Below, piece by piece: positions 34,759 to 42,799 of a stretch of 55,101 nucleotides of DNA. The translations under genes and the position numbers were made by a program. Numbering within the stretch: position 1 is the first letter of the stretch; each line of letters opens with the position of its first letter. Below the pieces are notes generated by a model that had not been told where the DNA came from, did not search any database, and saw only the letters and a program-made list of their open reading frames with translations. The stretch comes from Paracoccaceae bacterium (lineage in GTDB: Bacteria > Pseudomonadota > Alphaproteobacteria > Rhodobacterales > Rhodobacteraceae), in contig PWZT01000050.1 of NCBI GenBank assembly GCA_003567315.1, positions 1-55,101 on the forward strand. The letters are read 5' to 3'.

Positions 34759-37328
34759 GTGCTCATCCCTAGGCCCACTGCGAGCACGGCCGCGATTGGG
34801 GCAGTGACCGCGGCATAATCCTGCCACAGCCGCCATGTGGGCAGAACGCCACCATGCGCAGGGGTGATCTCGCCGCGCCGGGTCTGGTCCAGCGCGAACC
34901 CGCCCAGCCCTGCGGCGATGAAAGCGTGCAGTGCCACATAACCCGCCAGCACCCCGCGCAGCGCATCGCGTGCGTGTTGCGTCGGATCATCCATATGCCC
35001 CGCCGCCAGCCAGGCCAGCGCACCCAGCGCCACTGCATTGGCCAGAAGCCCCAGCCCTGCCGCGACCAGTCCAGCCGACCCGCGACGTTGGCCTGCCTCT
35101 GCCCAACGCACGGCCAGCGCGCCCGATAGGGGCATGAGCGCGGCCAGCACCACTCCGGGCAGCGCCGCGCGACCCGCCGCCTGCACCTCGGGGCCTGGCC
35201 AGCCCGGCGCCACCACGGCCAGAAACCCCACGCCAAATACCAGCGAGGCAAAGAGCGTTCCATTCGCCACAAGCAGGCAGACCGAGCCCGACCAGCCTAG
35301 CGTCCGCCGCCGCAGCCCCTGTTCGGGTAATTGCCACCCGGGCGCCACCGGGATCGGCGCCTCGTCGACCGGGCGCACCATGCCGCGCCCCCAGAGCCAG
35401 ACAAGCGCCGCGACGCCCGCGAGCGGCAGCAGTGTCAGCGGGTAGAGCCCCGCCAGCATCAGCAGCACAAAGGCCCCGATGGTAGCCGACACCGCCAGCG
35501 GCAATGCCGTGTTGCCCGGCAGGATCGCCACATGATCCGGCCTTGCCCCGGCAAGCGAGGTCACCAGAAACTCGCGCCGCCGGCGCGGGGCGCCCGGCAA
35601 GAGCCCCTCGCCGCGCGCCAGCGGCAGGGTCACATCGCGCGCCTCCTTATCCAAATGACGCGGCGCGGGTATTGAGGCGAAGGTATAGGCCGGCGCGGGC
35701 AGCGGCATTGCCCAATCAAGCGTCGGGGCGCGCCACGGGTCGCGGCGTTGCTTTTGCCCCATGAATGCCTGCAACGCCATGTCCAGCACGAAGAGACCGA
35801 AGCCGATGGTCATGACAAAGCCGAAGATCGACGATGTGAGATTCAGCCAGACCCATTCGGGATTTTCGGTATAGACATCGATCCGGCGCGGCATCCCCAG
35901 AAGCCCTGTCAGGTGCATGATGAAGAAGGTGCCGTGAAAGCCGATCAGGATCACCCAGAACGCGGCCTCGCCCAGCCCCCGCACGCGTTCGCGTCCGGTG
36001 ATCTGCGGCATCCACCACGCCGCCGCCGCCAGCATCGGAAAGACAAAACCGCCGATCAGCACGTAATGCAGATGCGCGGTGACAAAGGCCGTGTCATGCG
36101 CCTGCCAGTTGAAGGGCACCACCGCCAGCATCACGCCGGTCAGCCCGCCCATGACGAAGGTCAGGAAGAAACCCAGGATGTAATACATGGGCAGTTTCAG
36201 CTCGGGGCGCCCCTGCCACATGGTGCCGATCCAGGCGAAGACCTGCACCACAGTCGGTACGGCCACCGCGAGGGAGGCGGCCGAGAAGAAGGCCAACGCC
36301 ATATGCGGGATGCCCACCGTGAACATGTGGTGCACCCATAGCCCGAAGGACAGGAACACCAGCGCGAGGATCGAGGCCACGATTGCGCCGTAACCGACAA
36401 TCTGCGTGCGGCACAGCACCGGGATCAGGGTTGAGAGCACCCCGGCGGCGGGCAGGAAGATGATATAGACCTCCGGGTGCCCGAACAGCCAGAACAGGTG
36501 CTGCCACAAGAGCGGATCACCCCCGCGCGCCACATCGAAGAACGGCCAGCCGAAGGCACGCTCGATCTCCAGGAGCACCGAGGCGAGGATCAGCGGTGGA
36601 AAGCCCACCAGCATCATCACGCTGGTGCCAAGGATATACCACGCGAAAAGCGGCATCTCTGTGAGCTTCATCCCCGGCGCGCGCTGGCGCAGGATGGTCA
36701 CCGTGATCTCGACGGCTGCGGCCAGCGCCGAGATCTCCACGAAGGTCACGCCCAGCAGCCAGACATCGGCGTTGATGCCGGGCGAATGTGCGGCGCTCGA
36801 CAGTGGCGTATACATGAACCAGCCGTCGCGCGGGGCCACCCCGAACAGCAGCGCCGTCAGCATGATCAGCCCGCCGAACAAATAGCACCAGTAGCCCAGC
36901 GCCGTCAGCCGCGGGAAGGCCATGTCGCGCGTGCCCAGAAGCTTCGGCAGCAGGTAGATCGACAGCCCCTCCAGCATGGGAATGGCGAACAAAAACATCA
37001 TGATGCTGCCATGCATCGTGAAGATCTGGTTGTAGAGTTCGGTGTCCAGAAACGCGCCGTCATGGGTGGCCAGTTGCGCCCGGATCAGCATCGACAGCAC
37101 GCCGCCGATCAGGAAGAACACCAGCGCCGTGCCCATGAACCGCAGCCCCAGCGTGGTGTGATTGACCGCCGTCACCTGCCCCCACCAGCCGCTGTCATTG
37201 GCCCAGGCCTTCGTGAGTTCGCGATGCAGCCCCAGTGCCCGCTGCGGCGGGTTCGCAGCGATCGTGAGGGGTTCGTCCTGCGCGTCCTCGCGCGTGCCGG
37301 TCAGGCCTTGTGCGGTGCTGTCAGTCAT
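34755..37328 (-). CDS. Cytochrome c oxidase subunit I fused to a subunit III-like domain
   Basis: 857 residues. The first 560 or so are heme-copper oxidase subunit I: TMHGSIMMFLF (low-spin heme histidine), LFGHPEVYIIFLP (copper-B histidine and cross-linked Tyr), WVHHMFTVG (two copper-B histidines) and TAHLHYVLIGG (heme a3 and a histidines). The last 220 or so carry several further membrane segments in the place of subunit III, but this part is divergent. It reduces oxygen in the inner membrane and pumps protons. HPEVY with Tyr places it in the A-type family. The ATG at 37328 overlaps the coxB stop. Confidence 0.93.
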   Translation of the reverse strand: MTDSTAQGLTGTREDAQDEPLTIAANPPQRALGLHRELTKAWANDSGWWGQVTAVNHTTLGLRFMGTALVFFLIGGVLSMLIRAQLATHDGAFLDTELYNQIFTMHGSIMMFLFAIPMLEGLSIYLLPKLLGTRDMAFPRLTALGYWCYLFGGLIMLTALLFGVAPRDGWFMYTPLSSAAHSPGINADVWLLGVTFVEISALAAAVEITVTILRQRAPGMKLTEMPLFAWYILGTSVMMLVGFPPLILASVLLEIERAFGWPFFDVARGGDPLLWQHLFWLFGHPEVYIIFLPAAGVLSTLIPVLCRTQIVGYGAIVASILALVFLSFGLWVHHMFTVGIPHMALAFFSAASLAVAVPTVVQVFAWIGTMWQGRPELKLPMYYILGFFLTFVMGGLTGVMLAVVPFNWQAHDTAFVTAHLHYVLIGGFVFPMLAAAAWWMPQITGRERVRGLGEAAFWVILIGFHGTFFIMHLTGLLGMPRRIDVYTENPEWVWLNLTSSIFGFVMTIGFGLFVLDMALQAFMGQKQRRDPWRAPTLDWAMPLPAPAYTFASIPAPRHLDKEARDVTLPLARGEGLLPGAPRRRREFLVTSLAGARPDHVAILPGNTALPLAVSATIGAFVLLMLAGLYPLTLLPLAGVAALVWLWGRGMVRPVDEAPIPVAPGWQLPEQGLRRRTLGWSGSVCLLVANGTLFASLVFGVGFLAVVAPGWPGPEVQAAGRAALPGVVLAALMPLSGALAVRWAEAGQRRGSAGLVAAGLGLLANAVALGALAWLAAGHMDDPTQHARDALRGVLAGYVALHAFIAAGLGGFALDQTRRGEITPAHGGVLPTWRLWQDYAAVTAPIAAVLAVGLGMST

Positions 37329-38016
37329 CCTCGGCCTCTCCGTTATCGGCGGTGGCGCGCAACGCGTCTTCCCAGTCGTCGGGGTCAACCACCTCGACCT
37401 CGAAGCGCATCACGGCATGGCCCAGCCCACAGAACTCGGCGCATTGACCCACGAGAACCCCTGGCGCATCGGCCTGCAACCGCAAACGGTTCGTACGCCC
37501 CGGGATCGCGTCCATCTTGCCGCCAAGCTGCGGCACCCAGAAGGAATGGATCACGTCCTCGGAGGTGATGACAAGGTCCACGGGCTCGCCAGCAGGCAGG
37601 ATCAGGCGGTCGCGGGTCATTACCGGGCCGTCGGATCCGGGTGCAGTGAATTCCCAATACCACTGCACTGCATGCACTTCGATCTTCAGCGCACCATCAT
37701 CACGCGGCAGCACCCGCTCGCCAACCCAAAGCCCTGCGGCCAGCATCACCCCCAGCACTGGCAGCGACAGCCCCAGCCCCAGACCATGTGTCCAGCGTCG
37801 TGCCGCGACCTTGCGCGGCGGGCCGAAGGCCATTGCCAGCAACACCAGCACCAACAGCGTCAGCACGGCCGCACCGCCCAGCATCGCCCACCAGAGCCAA
37901 GCTATATCGCGCGCGACTGGTCCGGCCGGAGACAGCGTGGACAGCGGCGAGTCGCAGCCCGCCACGGCAACGGGCAGCGTCAGCACAAGCAGACGATGCG
38001 ACGCAAGACGCTTGAC
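37321..38016 (-). CDS. coxB: Cytochrome c oxidase subunit II, lipoprotein; start codon unclear
   Basis: 231 residues if read from codon GTC at 38014-38016. From there VKRLASHRLLVLTLPVAVAGC is an ideal lipoprotein signal with the lipid-bearing Cys21 (only VAVAGC shown as the lipobox). Two membrane helices and a copper-A domain follow: VIHSFWVPQ, QCAEFCGLGHAVM give both cysteines, both histidines and Met. There is no C-terminal cytochrome c domain, so this is not caa3-like. No ATG, GTG or TTG exists at the expected start; the nearest in-frame GTG is at 37986 and would leave only ten residues before the Cys. Product secure, start not. Confidence 0.88.
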   Translation of the reverse strand, partial: VKRLASHRLLVLTLPVAVAGCDSPLSTLSPAGPVARDIAWLWWAMLGGAAVLTLLVLVLLAMAFGPPRKVAARRWTHGLGLGLSLPVLGVMLAAGLWVGERVLPRDDGALKIEVHAVQWYWEFTAPGSDGPVMTRDRLILPAGEPVDLVITSEDVIHSFWVPQLGGKMDAIPGRTNRLRLQADAPGVLVGQCAEFCGLGHAVMRFEVEVVDPDDWEDALRATADNGEAEDD

Positions 38017-38058
38017 CGCAGCCCCGTAAGCCCGAGATGATGAGGAAAGGAGACGCTC

Positions 38059-38583
38059 ATGAGCACCAGCGAAGACACCCCCGACCTGACCGACCCGATC
38101 GAGGAAAACCGCGCGCTGCAGGAGACAGAAAGCCGCGTCGCCATTCATGGCCATCCCCTGCATGCAATGCTGGTGGCCTTCCCGGTGGCGCTGACCATGT
38201 GTGTCCTCGGCGCGGACCTGCTCTATTGGTGGACGGGCGATCCCTTCTGGCCCGTGGCGGCCGCCTGGGCCTGTTTCGGCGCCCTGCTGATGGGGGTGAT
38301 CGCCGGGATCACTGGCACAATCGAATTGCTGATCGTGCCCGGTATCCGCAACCGCTCGGCAAGCTGGACGCATTTCGTCCTCGCGGTGATGCTCCTGTCC
38401 ATCCTCGGCGCCAACTGGCTCTTGCGCGTCGGTCAACCCGAGGAGGCCGTACTGCCGCTGGGGCTGTTGCTCTCGGTGCTCGCGGCGGCGATGACGGGGC
38501 TGACAGGGTGGCATGGCGGAAAACTCGTCTTCGATTATCAAATCGGCACCAAATCGGATGGTAGCTCCCGCCCGCGCGGCTGA
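38059..38583 (+). CDS. DUF2231 membrane protein
   Basis: 174 residues, four hydrophobic segments, with the DUF2231 hallmark IHGHPLHAMLVAFPVAL near the start. Function unknown; members often sit beside respiratory or copper genes. Strong AAAGGAG site before the ATG at 38059. It is divergent from coxB and its last 46 bases overlap, on the opposite strand, the end of the CopD-like gene. Confidence 0.88.
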   Translation: MSTSEDTPDLTDPIEENRALQETESRVAIHGHPLHAMLVAFPVALTMCVLGADLLYWWTGDPFWPVAAAWACFGALLMGVIAGITGTIELLIVPGIRNRSASWTHFVLAVMLLSILGANWLLRVGQPEEAVLPLGLLLSVLAAAMTGLTGWHGGKLVFDYQIGTKSDGSSRPRG

Positions 38584-39044
38584 AGCAGCCAGTCGGGAAA
38601 TTGCTGGGCGAGCGGCGCGAGATCAGGTTTCGCGAGCACCAGCCAGAGCGTCAACGCCATGAAGGTCAGCGCACCTATCAGCGCGGGCATCGGCGGGGGG
38701 ATACGATACCGTCCCGCCCCTTCGCCGGTGAGGCTGATGAGATGGCCAAGCCATGCGTGAATCAGCACCATTCCGACCACTGTCAGCAGCTTGGCCAGCA
38801 TCCACGGGTCGCGCAAACCCTCCAGCACGAAAAGCAACGACCCTGCGGTGATCGTCACCACTGCCGCCGGGGTGATAACCACTGTGTAGGCGCGATGGGT
38901 GAGCAGTCGGAACTCGGCGAAGCCCGCTTGCGTATGGACCTTTGAAGCGCGCCCATAGATCTGCATGACCACGGGCAGCGCCACCAATCCGGCGCACCAG
39001 ATCGCAAGGGTGGCGAGATGAACGGCCTTGATCAGTGCGATCAC
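38538..39044 (-). CDS. CopD/HemJ-like membrane protein
   Basis: 168 residues, four membrane segments, starting IALIKAVHLATLAIWCAGL with a histidine in the first helix and LIHAWLGHLI in the third. This is the pattern of the CopD/HemJ family of four-helix heme-binding membrane proteins. A role in copper handling or heme insertion for the oxidase is inferred from context. Start is GTG at 39044, overlapping the ctaG stop as GTGA. The tail overlaps the DUF2231 gene on the other strand. Confidence 0.75.
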   Translation of the reverse strand: MIALIKAVHLATLAIWCAGLVALPVVMQIYGRASKVHTQAGFAEFRLLTHRAYTVVITPAAVVTITAGSLLFVLEGLRDPWMLAKLLTVVGMVLIHAWLGHLISLTGEGAGRYRIPPPMPALIGALTFMALTLWLVLAKPDLAPLAQQFPDWLLQPRGRELPSDLVPI

Positions 39045-39814
39045 GTCCGGTCACCCTGACGCTCGCCATGCTCCGCCTCAGCCCAGGCCGCGCGCAGCAT
39101 CCATGCAGCGGCAAACGCCACCGGCACCATGCCCGGCACCCACATCACCAGCCCTGCGAGTTGCTGGTCCGACAGCGCAGTCAGCCCAAAGCGTTCGGCC
39201 AAAGCGAGATGCTCGGGGTAGAGCACGCGCGGCGAAAATGTCAGGATCGCGCCGATCAGCCCCATCTGCCCGGCCAATGCCCCGAGTTGCAGACTTGCGC
39301 CCAGACGCGAGGCTACGCCGCGTGCATCATGCAGAAGCGCACTCCAGAACGCCCATGCGGGCAGGATAAGCGCCAATTGAAGCGCCCAGTAGACCGAAGC
39401 ATGGTCCCATGCCAGCGCATAGATCACGGGCACATGCCATAGCCAGAGCGCCGCCGAGAGCGCCAGAAAGCCCATGCCCGCGCCTATGCGCCGCAGCGGA
39501 AAGGCCAGCGCCAGTGCCGGGGCAAGGGCGAAGATCAACAGCAGGTGATGCACGCCGCGCGCTGCAAAAAGTGCGACCGTCAGCGCGCAGAGCGGCGACA
39601 GGAAGGCTACGACAGAGACCGCAGAGGCGACCCCGAAAGCCCGCACCCGGCGCGGATCGCCAATCATGCGCAGCCGCCATGTCCCGACCACTCCCGCAAG
39701 CGCCAGCACCGCGAGCAGCGCAGGGTCCAGATTCCATGTACCGAGCAGTGTTTCGGGCAGCGGTGCGGGACCGCAATACGGGTCTGCGCGCAGGGATGGG
39801 TCGACCAGTGACAT
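39041..39814 (-). CDS. ctaG: Cytochrome c oxidase assembly protein CtaG (caa3 type)
   Basis: 257 residues, about seven membrane helices, with the family motifs ARGVHHLLLIFALAPALALA and LWLWHVPVIYALAWDH (shortened: HHLLLIFALAP, WHVPVIYALAWDH). Members of this family are needed for copper-A/copper-B oxidase assembly in Bacillus. The ATG at 39814 is chosen because sequence before it is not membrane-like. It is coupled to the CopD-like gene and lies 1 kb from the oxidase genes, which supports the role. Confidence 0.85.
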   Translation of the reverse strand: MSLVDPSLRADPYCGPAPLPETLLGTWNLDPALLAVLALAGVVGTWRLRMIGDPRRVRAFGVASAVSVVAFLSPLCALTVALFAARGVHHLLLIFALAPALALAFPLRRIGAGMGFLALSAALWLWHVPVIYALAWDHASVYWALQLALILPAWAFWSALLHDARGVASRLGASLQLGALAGQMGLIGAILTFSPRVLYPEHLALAERFGLTALSDQQLAGLVMWVPGMVPVAFAAAWMLRAAWAEAEHGERQGDRT

Positions 39815-39937
39815 TGCGGGAATGCTATTGCTGACACCCCACCTTGGCAAGTGCAGCGCCTGAGTTTTGTGGGCGGTCCCGGCTCTCCGTCTCCTCGGCA
39901 CTGGCAAAGCGCGGTGGCCCCCGCTATGTCCTGAGGG

Positions 39938-41302
39938 ATGAAGGATCGCAATTTGCCCGCGCCTGCACCGCTCGACCGTCCGCCCTTGGTCAAGTTGCAT
40001 GCAACACTGCTGATTGCACTTGGCGCAGCAGCGCTGGCATTGCCCTATGTCGTCTTGATGTGGGGCGAGCGTCCAGCTTCCATCGGTTTCGCGTGGGATT
40101 TCTCGGTCGGGCTGGGCTTCGGGGCGATGGCGCTGGTGGTCGTGCAATTCGCGCTTACCGGGCGGTTACGCTGGCTGACGCATCCATTCGGGGCTGATAT
40201 TGTCTATCTGTTTCACCGCTATCTGAGCTGGGTGGCGCTGATCCTGATGCTGGCGCATTTCGCGATCTTCTACATCTGGCACCAGCCCGCGCTGGGTGTG
40301 CTCAACCCGCTGGAGGCTGACTGGGAACTCACCGCCGGACGCGTGGCGCTCGGCAGTTTCGCGGCGCTCGTGCTGACCTCGCAATTCCGCAAGCCCCTGC
40401 GCTTGCCCTATGAATACTGGCGCGCCTTGCATCTGGCGCTTGCGATCATCGGGCTCGTGGCGGCGATTGCGCATATTCTGGGTGTCGGTCGTTTCACGGA
40501 TGATCCGGCCAAGCGCGCGCTTTGGCTGGGGGTGACTGTCGGCTGGGTGCTGCTACTGGTCTGGACCCGGCTTTGCGTGCCGTGGTGGCAGTCGCGCAAT
40601 CCGTGGCGGGTGGTCGCCAATCGCGACGAGGGCGGCGGTGTGCACACGCTGGAGCTTGCCCCCGAAGGCCGGCCGCTGAAGCACTGGAAGCCCGGGCAGT
40701 TCGCATGGCTCGCGATCGGGCGCTCGCCATTCTCGCTCAAGGAGCATCCCTTCACGATCTCCACGGCGCCCGACAAGGGGCCGACGCTCGCCTTCTCGAT
40801 CAAGCCGATGGGCGACGACACCGAACGGCTGGTACAAACCCACCCCGGCGCGCGCGCCTATGTGCACGGCCCGTACGGCGCGTTCTCGGTGGACCGGTCG
40901 CCACAGGCGGACGGCTTTGTGATGATCGCGGGCGGGGTGGGGATCACACCGATCCTGTCCAATCTGCACGCTTTGCAGGCGCGCGCCGATCCGCGCCCGG
41001 TGGTGGTGTTCTTCGCCAACAAGAGCGAGGATGACATTGCCTTCCGTGACGAGCTTGAAGGGATGCGTGACACGCTGAATCTCACGCTGGTGCATGTGCT
41101 CGAAGACCCGCCGGACGGGTGGCAAGCCGAAAGCGGCTTCATAGACCGCGCCCTTCTCGAACGCCACCTGCCGCAAGACAGCCGCGACTGGCCCCATATG
41201 CTGTGCGGGCCACCTCCGATGGTTGAAGCCGCAAGTGGCGCCTTGCAGGCTCTCGGGGTTCCCGCGCGGCATATCGACAGCGAAATATTCGATCTGGTAT
41301 GA
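39938..41302 (+). CDS. Ferric-reductase-like transmembrane flavoprotein
   Basis: 454 residues. The N-terminal 210 have six membrane segments with paired histidines (FHRYLSWVALILMLAHF and WRALHLALAIIGLVAAIAH, shortened) that would bind two hemes. The C-terminal half is a ferredoxin-reductase module: FAD site KEHPFTISTAP, GPYGAF, NAD site IAGGVGITPILSNL and a final MLCGPPPMV. It passes electrons from NAD(P)H across the membrane; the acceptor (iron, oxygen or other) is not known. Start ATG at 39938 has TGAGGGATG upstream. Followed 7 nt later by a 28-residue hydrophobic reading frame. Confidence 0.9.
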   Translation: MKDRNLPAPAPLDRPPLVKLHATLLIALGAAALALPYVVLMWGERPASIGFAWDFSVGLGFGAMALVVVQFALTGRLRWLTHPFGADIVYLFHRYLSWVALILMLAHFAIFYIWHQPALGVLNPLEADWELTAGRVALGSFAALVLTSQFRKPLRLPYEYWRALHLALAIIGLVAAIAHILGVGRFTDDPAKRALWLGVTVGWVLLLVWTRLCVPWWQSRNPWRVVANRDEGGGVHTLELAPEGRPLKHWKPGQFAWLAIGRSPFSLKEHPFTISTAPDKGPTLAFSIKPMGDDTERLVQTHPGARAYVHGPYGAFSVDRSPQADGFVMIAGGVGITPILSNLHALQARADPRPVVVFFANKSEDDIAFRDELEGMRDTLNLTLVHVLEDPPDGWQAESGFIDRALLERHLPQDSRDWPHMLCGPPPMVEAASGALQALGVPARHIDSEIFDLV

Positions 41303-41309
41303 AAAACTG

Positions 41310-41396
41310 ATGACGCGACCGCTTCTCGCATTCCTTCTGACGCTCGCCGCAACAGCCTTCGTGGTCTCCCTCGCGCTCTGGATGGCGCTGTCTTAG
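41310..41396 (+). CDS. Tiny 28-residue hydrophobic protein
   Basis: ATG at 41310 opens MTRPLLAFLLTLAATAFVV and ends at TAG after LALWMALS. It is a single membrane-spanning stretch with one Arg at the start, 7 nt after the ferric-reductase stop. Such a mini-protein could be an accessory subunit of that enzyme. No ribosome site stands out beyond coupling to the upstream gene; support is its position and composition only. Confidence 0.45.
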   Translation: MTRPLLAFLLTLAATAFVVSLALWMALS

Positions 41397-41611
41397 AGAA
41401 AAAGGCTCCTGCGCGTACCCCGATCGCAACTGCAGTCGGGCATCGTCGCAATCCGGCGCCCTTCAGAGCTTCCTGCAGCCGACCGGCTCTGACGACAAAA
41501 TTTGCGATTTCTCGCGCAATCTTGCGGCGTCGCGTCGCAAATGATGATTTTGGCCTTTCATTTTTGCGGTACAGGCATCAGCTATACGCCAAACCGCAGA
41601 GGAAATGTGTC

Positions 41612-42013
41612 ATGAGCCTGACCGAGACGAAATTCGAAGATGATCGCCCGCTCTCACCGGCTATCCTGCGCGGCGTGCAGTGCAAATGTCCGGCTTGCGG
41701 CGAAGGCCCGATGCTGGAGCGTTTCCTGAAGGTGCGCGACAATTGCCCCTCCTGCGGCGAGGATCTGAGCCACCAGCGCGCCGATGATGGCCCGGCCTAT
41801 CTGACCATGCTGGTCACGCTCAAGGTCGTGACACCGCTGATGGTTGCGGCGATGTTCGCATGGGACTGGCACCCTGCGGTGTTGTTCGGTGTCTTCTCGT
41901 TCATGCTTGTCGCGCTGTCGCTGTTTCTTTTGCCTCGGTTCAAGGGCCTGATCGTTGCGGTCCAATGGTCGCGCCGCATGCATGGCTTCGAAGACGCGAA
42001 TGACCGCCGCTGA
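41612..42013 (+). CDS. DUF983 membrane protein with two CxxC motifs
   Basis: 133 residues. A zinc-ribbon-like N-terminus has CKCPACGEG and CPSCGEDL, followed by two membrane helices and an RFKGLIVAVQW end. DUF983 proteins are common near cox genes and Nudix genes in alphaproteobacteria; their job is unknown. The ATG at 41612 has AGAGGAAA upstream. Its last 14 bases overlap the Nudix gene. Confidence 0.9.
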   Translation: MSLTETKFEDDRPLSPAILRGVQCKCPACGEGPMLERFLKVRDNCPSCGEDLSHQRADDGPAYLTMLVTLKVVTPLMVAAMFAWDWHPAVLFGVFSFMLVALSLFLLPRFKGLIVAVQWSRRMHGFEDANDRR

Positions 42014-42671
42014 CAAGACCGCCATCCGCGACGCTGCCACGATCCTGCTTGTGCGCGGGAAGGGGGCAGATGCGCAGGTCTTGATGGGCCAGCGCGGCAA
42101 GAGTGCGGCCTTCATGCCGGAAAAATTCGTCTTTCCCGGCGGCGCGCTTGATCCGGAAGATGCGTCGATCCCGCTCGCGACCCCATTGCCCGAAGCGTGC
42201 GTGACACGTCTTGCGCGCGATCACGCATCCCCGCAGGCGCTGGCGGCGGCTGCGATTCGTGAGTTATGGGAAGAGACCGGGCTTGCGCTGGGCCTGCCGG
42301 GCGAATGGCCCGATGCGCCGCCTGACTGGCAGGGCTTCGCCGCGCGCGGGCTGGTGCCCGATGCGGGCAGCTTGCGCTATATCTTTCGCGCCATCACGCC
42401 CCCCGGGCGCCCGCGCCGGTTTGATGCGCGCTTCTTTCTGGCCGATGCTGACGCGGTGTCGGGCGATCTCGATGATTTCTCGCAAGCCTGCGAGGAGTTG
42501 AGCCATCTGCAATGGGTGCCATTGCGCGACGCACGGCGGCTGAACCTGCCCTTCATCACCGAAGTGGTGCTGGCCGAGGCGCAGGCGCATATCGAGGGCG
42601 AGGAGATGGCCGACTCGGTGCCATTCTTCGACAACTCGACCGACATCTCGACCTTCCGGCGCATCGCCTGA
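42000..42671 (+). CDS. Nudix hydrolase family protein
   Basis: 223 residues. FVFPGGALDPED and AAAIRELWEETGLALG are the two halves of a Nudix box, separated by a roughly 35-residue insertion as in the NUDT19/CoA-pyrophosphatase-like subgroup. It would cleave a nucleoside-diphosphate-linked compound using Mg. The ATG at 42000 lies inside the DUF983 end; an ATG at 41982 is also in frame. The DUF983-Nudix pair is likely one transcript. Confidence 0.85.
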   Translation: MTAADKTAIRDAATILLVRGKGADAQVLMGQRGKSAAFMPEKFVFPGGALDPEDASIPLATPLPEACVTRLARDHASPQALAAAAIRELWEETGLALGLPGEWPDAPPDWQGFAARGLVPDAGSLRYIFRAITPPGRPRRFDARFFLADADAVSGDLDDFSQACEELSHLQWVPLRDARRLNLPFITEVVLAEAQAHIEGEEMADSVPFFDNSTDISTFRRIA

Positions 42672-42799
42672 CCCCCGACCGATCTGGCGCTACCTGCATC
42701 TTCGCTCTGGACATATCTGTCCTCTTTCTGCTCTGTTAGCGGTTAACAAATTCCGCTGCCGCGCGCCGGTGCGCAATGACACATGGGAGGAAATCGCGC

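Noticed and set aside
38017-38541. Upstream extension of coxB to an ATG at 38541
   Set aside because: The added residues are antisense to the DUF2231 gene and would bury the lipoprotein signal inside the chain.
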